IMG/VR virus record: IMGVR_UViG_3300042888_001347
Coordinates: 1-34,495 of that record
DNA: 34,495 bases
Origin: a virus
Direction: 5' to 3' (one strand)
Shown: piece after piece, positions 29,780-34,495 of the stretch
How positions within the stretch are numbered: the stretch's first letter is position 1
How the letters are laid out: every line of letters begins with the position of its first letter
Position numbers and translations under genes: made by a program
The notes under the pieces: generated by a model
Told to the model about the DNA's origin: nothing
The model's database searches: none
Seen by the model: the letters and a program-made list of their open reading frames with translations, nothing else

Positions 29780-30957
29780 CCACCAAAACTTCCCACACAG
29801 TCGCCGAAGACGGCGACAAGGTAATGATTGAGCGCGTCGAACTGTTCATGGCATTTGACCCAGCCATTGATGACGGCGAGGCTGACCCGGAGCTGAAGCG
29901 TTTCAACAACAAGCGCCTCAAGGACATCGTCGCTAGTACGCGCAAGCACATGGCTCGCGGCTCGTTCCCTCGCCTCGTCATCATGCACGAGAAGGACGGC
30001 AAGGAACCGAAATCCGCTGTCGGTCGATTCCCCACAATTTCCTACGAAGAACGCGATGGAATTGGGTACATTGTGGGCGACATGGAAGTCAACCGCAGCA
30101 TCTTCGACGCATATATTGCTACCAACGCGTTTCCGCGTCGGTCGGCTGAGATCTGGTCAGGCTCAAACCACCTATCCGAAGTGGCGTTGCTCGGGCGTGA
30201 AACCCCGCGCCGCCCTCTCCCGGACACCCATTTCACCCGCAAGGGCGAGAAGATCACTTGTTCAAAGTCCAACCATGACCTCGTCGGGGCTGGTGGCGGA
30301 CTCAATACCTTTGTCCCGACGACTACCAAGGAGGAGGCCAGCATGGCATCCAGCGACGATATGCGCGAGGAGTTGGAGGCTATGAAGTGCGCCATCTCCG
30401 AACTCTCGGACATGATGAAGAAGAAGTTCGCGGACGACTCGGACGATAAGGACGAGATGGCTGCGGACGACGATGAGATGAAGGACGAGATGGCCGAGGA
30501 AGACGGTCAAGTCCACATCGACATCGAGAGCCATGACGTTGAGGCAGGCGAAGAGGACGAAATGGAAGACGAATCCGTCATTGCCAGCCGTCGTTCGACC
30601 TACGCTCTTCGTTCGGAAAACGCTCGCCTCAAGTCGCGGTTCGCCCGTCTTGAAGCCGAGTTGAAGCGCGAGAAGTTTGAGCGCGAAGTGGAGATCATGG
30701 AGCAGGAGGGCTACCGCATCCCAGACTCACAGCGCGAAGCGCTTGTTGGTCAGTTGCAGGCCTCCCGTAACCCAGTCGCTCTCCTTGAGTCATGGCGCGA
30801 CCTGTTCGCCCGCGACCCAATCGGAACCAAGATTGATATGAGCCGAGCAGCCCTGCCGCGTGGCATGGACATTGGTGACGTTGGCTCACTCGTCAAGCAA
30901 TTTGCTGGCAAGCCTGAAGAGTTTGCCAAGGCAATCAACGCCCGGATGAAGGGCTAA
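29776..30957 (+). CDS. Capsid maturation protease fused to scaffold
   Basis: A 393-residue protein (ATGA overlap at the start). Residues 1-160 resemble the N-terminal protease-like part of phage prohead proteases: VERVELFMAFDP, FPRLVIMHEKDG, AVGRFPTISYEERDGIGYIVGDMEV and YPRRSAE-like AFPRRSAEIW...SEVALLGRETPR, the last a motif seen next to capsid genes. A linker with GGGLNTFVPTT (about 174-184) follows, then a very acidic stretch (about 220-275) and a coiled coil (about 280-330), as in scaffolds. The lambda C/Nu3 and Mu I/Z genes use the same nested layout, and an internal start is present here. I cannot assign the catalytic residues with certainty. Confidence 0.6.
   Translation: MTTKTSHTVAEDGDKVMIERVELFMAFDPAIDDGEADPELKRFNNKRLKDIVASTRKHMARGSFPRLVIMHEKDGKEPKSAVGRFPTISYEERDGIGYIVGDMEVNRSIFDAYIATNAFPRRSAEIWSGSNHLSEVALLGRETPRRPLPDTHFTRKGEKITCSKSNHDLVGAGGGLNTFVPTTTKEEASMASSDDMREELEAMKCAISELSDMMKKKFADDSDDKDEMAADDDEMKDEMAEEDGQVHIDIESHDVEAGEEDEMEDESVIASRRSTYALRSENARLKSRFARLEAELKREKFEREVEIMEQEGYRIPDSQREALVGQLQASRNPVALLESWRDLFARDPIGTKIDMSRAALPRGMDIGDVGSLVKQFAGKPEEFAKAINARMKG
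30343..30957 (+). CDS. Nested scaffold protein (internal in-frame start)
   Basis: ATG 30343 is in frame with the protease gene and is preceded by AAGGAGGAGG (30328-30337) with a 5-nt spacer, one of the strongest ribosome sites in the window. It would make a separate 204-residue protein, MASSDDMREELEA and onward: acidic and coiled-coil, without the protease part. Phages with protease-scaffold fusions commonly make the scaffold this way. It should be produced in excess of the fused form. Confidence 0.65.
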   Translation: MASSDDMREELEAMKCAISELSDMMKKKFADDSDDKDEMAADDDEMKDEMAEEDGQVHIDIESHDVEAGEEDEMEDESVIASRRSTYALRSENARLKSRFARLEAELKREKFEREVEIMEQEGYRIPDSQREALVGQLQASRNPVALLESWRDLFARDPIGTKIDMSRAALPRGMDIGDVGSLVKQFAGKPEEFAKAINARMKG

Positions 30958-30969
30958 AAGGAAACAACA

Positions 30970-31389
30970 ATGCTTCAATTCTCTCCAAATCTCGTCGCTG
31001 GCGCTGACATCAACCCCTTCCGCATCTGCAAGGTTTTCTCGTCTTCGACGGTTAGCTTTGCTGGCGCTCCGGCAACTGCCGTGACCGACTACGTTTGCGG
31101 TGTAACCGACGGCTCAACCCGTCGATTTGACGCTACCGCTCATGCACTTGCGGCTACGTCAACTACGGTCGCCGACCCAATTTCCCTTCAGCCATCGAAC
31201 TGCGTGCAGATCGAGGCTGGTGCGGCAATCACCAACGCTGGTACTGGCTTGATGCCAACCACCGGAGGCAAGGCAATCACCGCAGCCACCACCGGAACTA
31301 TTCCGATGTTCGTCTCCCTTGAACCTGCCGCCGCTGATGGTGTCATCTTCTGGGCTTACCGCCTCCCAGCCACTCGTGGGATCGCTTAA
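30970..31389 (+). CDS. Putative head decoration protein
   Basis: A 139-residue Ala/Thr-rich beta protein with AAAGGAAA upstream, immediately before the major capsid gene. Small proteins in this position (lambda D-like or other decoration proteins) trim or stabilise capsids. Segments such as FRICKVFSSSTVSFAG and IEAGAAITNAGTGLMPT suit a small beta-barrel. No sequence family is certain, and the call rests on location and size. Confidence 0.55.
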   Translation: MLQFSPNLVAGADINPFRICKVFSSSTVSFAGAPATAVTDYVCGVTDGSTRRFDATAHALAATSTTVADPISLQPSNCVQIEAGAAITNAGTGLMPTTGGKAITAATTGTIPMFVSLEPAAADGVIFWAYRLPATRGIA

Positions 31390-31414
31390 TTAGCACTCGA
31401 AAGGAGGTCATCAA

Positions 31415-32449
31415 ATGGCCTATGTAACAGTCGGAGGCGGTCTAAACACTTACGTCCCCTCCACCAACGCGCTCGCAACTGGCGCTCTCCAAGTTGAATT
31501 CACCCGTGCGGTGAATTCGTTTGCCATCACCCGTTACGCTCAAATCGTTGCCTGCAATCAGCAGACAGGGTATTACCTGCGTCTTAATTCAGACGACAAC
31601 GTCCGCGTGACCGACGTTAACGAATTCGCTTGGCCTCTTGGTAACGACCGCCCGGTCGGCAAGATGAACGAGCATGACTTCGTTACCTTCACGGCTCAAC
31701 GCTTTGCCTTCCCGTTCTACATTCCGAACGAGACGGTCAAGCAAGCCGCGTGGGACATCGTTGCCCAGCACGCTCGCAGCAAGGCACAGCTCGCTATGAC
31801 CGCTCGCTCCATGCGAACGGCTACCGCGCTGACCAACACCGCAGCAGTTACGGCGTTTACCGCAGCAGGCAACTATCAGTCTGTTGCTAGTGGTTGGAAG
31901 GGCGTTTGGACGAGTTCGTCCACTAACGTCATTCAGGCAAGTATCCAAGATGCGTTGCAGAAGATTTCGCTCGCAACTGGCGGCGCGGTTCGTAGTGAAG
32001 ACATTTGCATGGTCATTAGTCCGACCGTTGCAAATATCATCTCACAGGCGGAAGAAATCCGTAACTATGTGAAGAACTACCCCGCAGCACTCCCGTTTCT
32101 GCAGGGTTCGGACATTTTCTCCCGTTACGGTCTTCCGCCGAATCTGTTCGGCGTGCAGGTCGTTGTTGACGACTCGGTCAAGATTACGACCCGCAAGGGC
32201 GCAGCCTCGACGACTCGCGGGTTTGTCTACGGCAACTCGGCAATCTTTGTGAGCCGCCCCGGTGGCTTGATTGGTGTCGAAGGCTCGACCTCGTTCAGCA
32301 CTTGCCAGATCTTCGCCTTTGAAGATATGACGGTCGAGAACTGGGACGATCCGAAGGATCGCCGTATTGAAGGCCGCGTCATTGACAACAGCACCTCGGA
32401 ACTGGTTGCTCCAGTCTCTGGGTTCCTGTGTGGCAGCGTCATCGCCTGA
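31415..32449 (+). CDS. Major capsid protein
   Basis: A 344-residue protein with the strongest ribosome site of the window (AAAGGAGGT, 6 nt before the ATG), as expected for the most abundant virion protein. It has the helical and beta pattern of HK97-type capsid subunits: a long central helix region (AAWDIVAQHARSKAQLAMTARSM, about 110-132), ICMVISPTVANIISQ (about 193-207), IFSRYGLPPNLFGVQVVVDDSV and GFVYGNSAIFVSRPGG near the end. The N-terminus GGGLNTYVPST (about 7-17) repeats a peptide found in the protease-scaffold linker. Located between decoration and connector genes. The exact capsid family is not assigned. Confidence 0.75.
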   Translation: MAYVTVGGGLNTYVPSTNALATGALQVEFTRAVNSFAITRYAQIVACNQQTGYYLRLNSDDNVRVTDVNEFAWPLGNDRPVGKMNEHDFVTFTAQRFAFPFYIPNETVKQAAWDIVAQHARSKAQLAMTARSMRTATALTNTAAVTAFTAAGNYQSVASGWKGVWTSSSTNVIQASIQDALQKISLATGGAVRSEDICMVISPTVANIISQAEEIRNYVKNYPAALPFLQGSDIFSRYGLPPNLFGVQVVVDDSVKITTRKGAASTTRGFVYGNSAIFVSRPGGLIGVEGSTSFSTCQIFAFEDMTVENWDDPKDRRIEGRVIDNSTSELVAPVSGFLCGSVIA

Positions 32450-32474
32450 TTATTCAGCCTCTCAGGATGAGGGT

Positions 32475-32496
32475 GGTGGGGACTTCGGTTCCCACC
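32475..32496 (+). terminator. UUCG-capped hairpin after the capsid gene
   Basis: A 9-bp stem (32475-32483 with 32488-32496, one G-U pair) closed by a C(UUCG)G tetraloop, 26 bp after the capsid stop. No U tract follows (CCCCTCTCTAGG), so it probably acts as a partial terminator or as a 3'-end stabiliser of capsid mRNA rather than as a full terminator. Confidence 0.5.
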
Positions 32497-32516
32497 CCCC
32501 TCTCTAGGCGGAACAC

Positions 32517-33011
32517 ATGACCGCATACGCCACCTACGCCGATTTGGAAGCCGCGCTCGACGCTCAGATCATTGCACAACTGTGCAGCGACCTCGGCAGT
32601 CCTATGCTCGGCTCTAATCCGGTGACTACGCACGCGCTGGAACGCGCTACGGGCATCGTGCAGGCGTACACGCGTGTAGGCAACATCTACACCGATTTGG
32701 ATTTAACGACGCTCTCAGCGGCTCACGACCCCCTGCTGATGACGCTCGTAGTTGACTTGGCGGTTGAGGCGCTCTTTCAGCGCCGCGCCATGAAGATCAC
32801 CCCAGCCGTGGAGCAGCGTCTAAAGCAGGCGTACTCCATGCTGGAAGCACTCCGCGACGGGAAGATGATATTTGGGACAGTCGCCAAGGCGGCTAGTGCG
32901 GGCGTGCCAGCGGTGCAAGCCACCCCATTGCAGACGCTCGCGTGGTACGACGGCGTAAGCAACAGCAGCTTCTTCCGCCCTCGCCTCCCGAACACGATGC
33001 CGGGGCGCTAA
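32517..33011 (+). CDS. Head-tail connector, Mu gp36-like (DUF1320)
   Basis: A 164-residue helical protein. It opens TAYATYADLEAALDAQIIAQLC and has ALERATGIVQAYTRVGNIYTDLDL (about 41-64), then a long helix LMTLVVDLAVEALFQRR; the family's typical composition for Mu gp36/DUF1320 adaptor proteins that extend the portal. It follows the capsid gene and precedes a gpG-type gene, the order in Mu-like phages. The ribosome site before the ATG (AGGCGGAA) is moderate. Confidence 0.8.
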   Translation: MTAYATYADLEAALDAQIIAQLCSDLGSPMLGSNPVTTHALERATGIVQAYTRVGNIYTDLDLTTLSAAHDPLLMTLVVDLAVEALFQRRAMKITPAVEQRLKQAYSMLEALRDGKMIFGTVAKAASAGVPAVQATPLQTLAWYDGVSNSSFFRPRLPNTMPGR

Positions 33012-33012
33012 C

Positions 33013-33702
33013 GTGGAGCCGTGGCGCAAGAGAATCAGCAAGGCACTCGCCAACGAGTCTGTCCGCAACGGCATTGCGGCGGCTATCTCGGCTTACGCCA
33101 AACAGCACATTGCAAAGAGCGAAGGACGCGGCCCGAACGGGGAGACGGTCGCCCTCGCGGCGCTCAAGCCTATGTCTGGCGAGTTCTGGACGACCAAGAA
33201 GCCCCGGGAGGGCGAGGTTGCCAGCGCGACCCGCCAAGTCCTCAAGGCGGTTAGCCGCAAGAAGAAGGACGGCTCGGTCGTTGTGAAGAACGTCATGGTG
33301 ACCGAGTACAAGATGTCCGGGCAGTCCTACCGAAACGGTGGTCAGCCTCTTCGGGATACCGGGAACCTGTTGCGGTCGATTGGTGCGAAAGCCGAGCAGA
33401 CTGGCCCCGCCCGTCTCTCCGTGACGATGTCGGGCGCTATCTACGGCATCTACCATGAGAAGGGCTTCTCAACGGACGGCCCGAACTTCATCCCGCTGAC
33501 GCGCAAGGGCAAGAAAAACCATGCAACCGGGGCGAACCCCAACACCGAGAACCTGTCGCGGGGCAAGGATTACGTCATGGCGTGGGGTGGCGTAGACGTT
33601 CCCGCCCGTCCGTTCCTTGTCCCGACCGCCGTGGAATTTAGTGCCATAGGCAAAACCATTAGAATCGGTCTAGCAAAGATCCTCAAAGGAAAACTCAAGT
33701 AA
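33013..33702 (+). CDS. Virion morphogenesis protein, Mu gpG / HK97 gp10-like
   Basis: A 229-residue basic protein starting at GTG 33013, 1 nt after the previous stop. Features: a helical N-terminal part with KQHIAKSEGRGPNGETVALAALKP (about 30-53), GQPLRDTGNLLRSI (about 111-124), AIYGIYHEKG (about 140-149) and the C-terminal VDVPARPFL...AVEFSAIGKTI (about 195-219). The 'RDTGxLxxSI ... VPARPFL' order is that of gpG/Phage_tail_S and gp10-like head closure proteins. It acts at the head-tail joint. Confidence 0.8.
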   Translation: MEPWRKRISKALANESVRNGIAAAISAYAKQHIAKSEGRGPNGETVALAALKPMSGEFWTTKKPREGEVASATRQVLKAVSRKKKDGSVVVKNVMVTEYKMSGQSYRNGGQPLRDTGNLLRSIGAKAEQTGPARLSVTMSGAIYGIYHEKGFSTDGPNFIPLTRKGKKNHATGANPNTENLSRGKDYVMAWGGVDVPARPFLVPTAVEFSAIGKTIRIGLAKILKGKLK

Positions 33703-34190
33703 TGGCAACCGCAATCTTCGTCGCTGGCCCAACGTCAATCTTCGTCAATGTCGGCGCTGGGTATGTCGAACTCGGGCAGACCGACAACGACAGCCTCCCG
33801 CAAGTCTCCTACTCGGACAACATCCATGAGATCAAGACCGTTGCGTCGGGTGCGACCCCAGAGGAGATGGTGGTACAAAACACGAGCGCGACGATTACCG
33901 TCACGTTGGTTAAGTGGGACGCGGCGGTTCTGACAAGCCTACAGACGCGCCAGCGCGGTGCGGCGTACAGCTCGACCGTCGGCCGCCTCTTGGTTGGTGA
34001 TAGCGGGACGTTTGGCATCAAGGTCGCCCCGGCAACGGTCGGGAAGACGGGCTACACCTTTGGGCGTTGCTACCTGATGGGTGACGCAATCGCGCACTCG
34101 CAATTTGGCAACGTCGAGCAGCGTATGGGTTTGACCTTCCGCGCCATCCCAGACGGTAGCAATTTGCTCGCCGCCTCTTATACTTCCTGA
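33702..34190 (+). CDS. Putative tail tube protein
   Basis: A 162-residue beta-rich protein (TAATG overlap at the start). Strands SIFVNVGAGYVELGQTD, SYSDNIHEIKTV, SATITVTLVKWDAAVL and YTFGRCYLMGDAIAHSQFGN suit the two-sheet fold of siphophage tail tube subunits, and it comes directly before the frameshifted chaperone pair, where the tube protein is normally found. The identification is from fold pattern and synteny; a generic structural tail protein is the fallback. Confidence 0.5.
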   Translation: MATAIFVAGPTSIFVNVGAGYVELGQTDNDSLPQVSYSDNIHEIKTVASGATPEEMVVQNTSATITVTLVKWDAAVLTSLQTRQRGAAYSSTVGRLLVGDSGTFGIKVAPATVGKTGYTFGRCYLMGDAIAHSQFGNVEQRMGLTFRAIPDGSNLLAASYTS

Positions 34191-34191
34191 C

Positions 34192-34446
34192 ATGATCGAC
34201 CTAACCCCAGATACCGACCCGCTTCTCTTCCGCGTAGAAATCCCGTCCGGCGCGTTGGTGGTTCAATGGAACGAGGCGCTCGCCGCATTGAGCGGGAAGC
34301 AAGACGGGCAACCGCAAGTCGCGGATGTCGCAGCAGCCTTACGAAAAGTAGCACGCTCGCCCGAAGTGGCTGCTAACGCGTCGGACGAGATCCTCTTCGC
34401 AGTCTTTGCTCGCATGGGTAAGGCGGTTGAGCAGGCGGGAAAATAA
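34192..34446 (+). CDS. Tail assembly chaperone (lambda G-like)
   Basis: An 84-residue protein starting 1 nt after the tail tube stop and ending at TAA 34444-34446. Its helical body (ALVVQWNEALAALSG, VAAALRKVARSPE, ILFAVFARMGKAVEQ) suits the small tail chaperones. The last codons GGA AAA form the slippery heptamer G GGA AAA with the preceding base (34437-34443), followed by a stem-loop at 34454-34475. A -1 shift joins this protein to the frame that continues at window positions 75-332. The gene is cut by the window edge only because the assembly was opened here; its 3' end repeats at 1-78. Confidence 0.75.
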   Translation: MIDLTPDTDPLLFRVEIPSGALVVQWNEALAALSGKQDGQPQVADVAAALRKVARSPEVAANASDEILFAVFARMGKAVEQAGK

Positions 34447-34495
34447 CAAGGGGGGTTGCCCAATTCTTGGCAACCTACGGACGGCTCCCCTCAGA
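34369..34495. repeat. Terminal direct repeat, right copy
   Basis: Identical to bases 1-127; see the left copy. The frameshift signal and the end of the chaperone gene are therefore present twice in the window but once in the circular molecule. Confidence 0.95.

Noticed and set aside
1-34495. Temperate lifestyle (integrase, attachment site, CI-like repressor)
   Set aside because: No integrase or recombinase of sufficient size is found; the HTH proteins are too small and too general to support lysogeny.

Overview
The window is a complete, circularly closed tailed-phage genome (Caudoviricetes). The first 127 bases (1-127) recur exactly as the last 127 (34369-34495), so the molecule is about 34,368 bp and was cut open inside a tail-chaperone gene. 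The sequence is GC-rich by eye (not counted). Genes are tightly packed with ATGA/GTGA/TAATG overlaps and strong AGGAGG-type ribosome sites, as expected for a phage of a bacterium; an apparent lipoprotein spanin suggests a Gram-negative host, but the host cannot be named from this sequence. I see no integrase, repressor/lysogeny cassette, tRNA, CRISPR array or insertion sequence, and no recognisable endolysin.

Layout. (1) 18166 rightwards through the window end and on to 11583 is the plus-strand arm: HNH nuclease, a lambda-O-like winged-helix initiator with iterons inside its gene (probable origin), a possible loader, two tandem paralogues, a small HTH gene, small and large terminase, two modular 'RPGxKAKF' proteins, a Mu gp29-like portal, a MuF minor head protein interrupted by an intein, capsid decoration/spike proteins, a protease-scaffold with a nested scaffold start, major capsid protein, Mu-type head-tail connectors, a tail tube candidate and a tail-chaperone pair joined by -1 frameshifting. 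Continuing at position 1: tail terminator candidate, a very short tape-measure candidate, tail-tip proteins, a large tailspike, a lysis-like cluster of small membrane proteins, a remarkable cysteine-rich protein and a CxxC protein. (2) 17694 down to 11584 is the minus-strand early/recombination arm: small regulators, a C5-cytosine methyltransferase, coiled-coil proteins, RusA resolvase, Erf annealing protein and a Gp157-family protein. (3) 17695-18165 is a divergent control region with several inverted repeats and a terminator.

The most striking signal is in the MuF gene. A 276-residue intein (26051-26878) sits exactly at the conserved NCRC motif, and the opposite strand of the same DNA, in codon register, encodes a 237-residue protein with a helix-turn-helix and a Vsr/EDxHD-like nuclease core, i.e. 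a homing endonuclease written antisense through the splicing domain. Other strong signals are a four-iteron plus tandem 12-mer origin inside the initiator gene, a textbook -1 frameshift site, a promoter with an operator between its -35 and -10, and repeated RPGxKAKF module boundaries in two otherwise different virion-region proteins.
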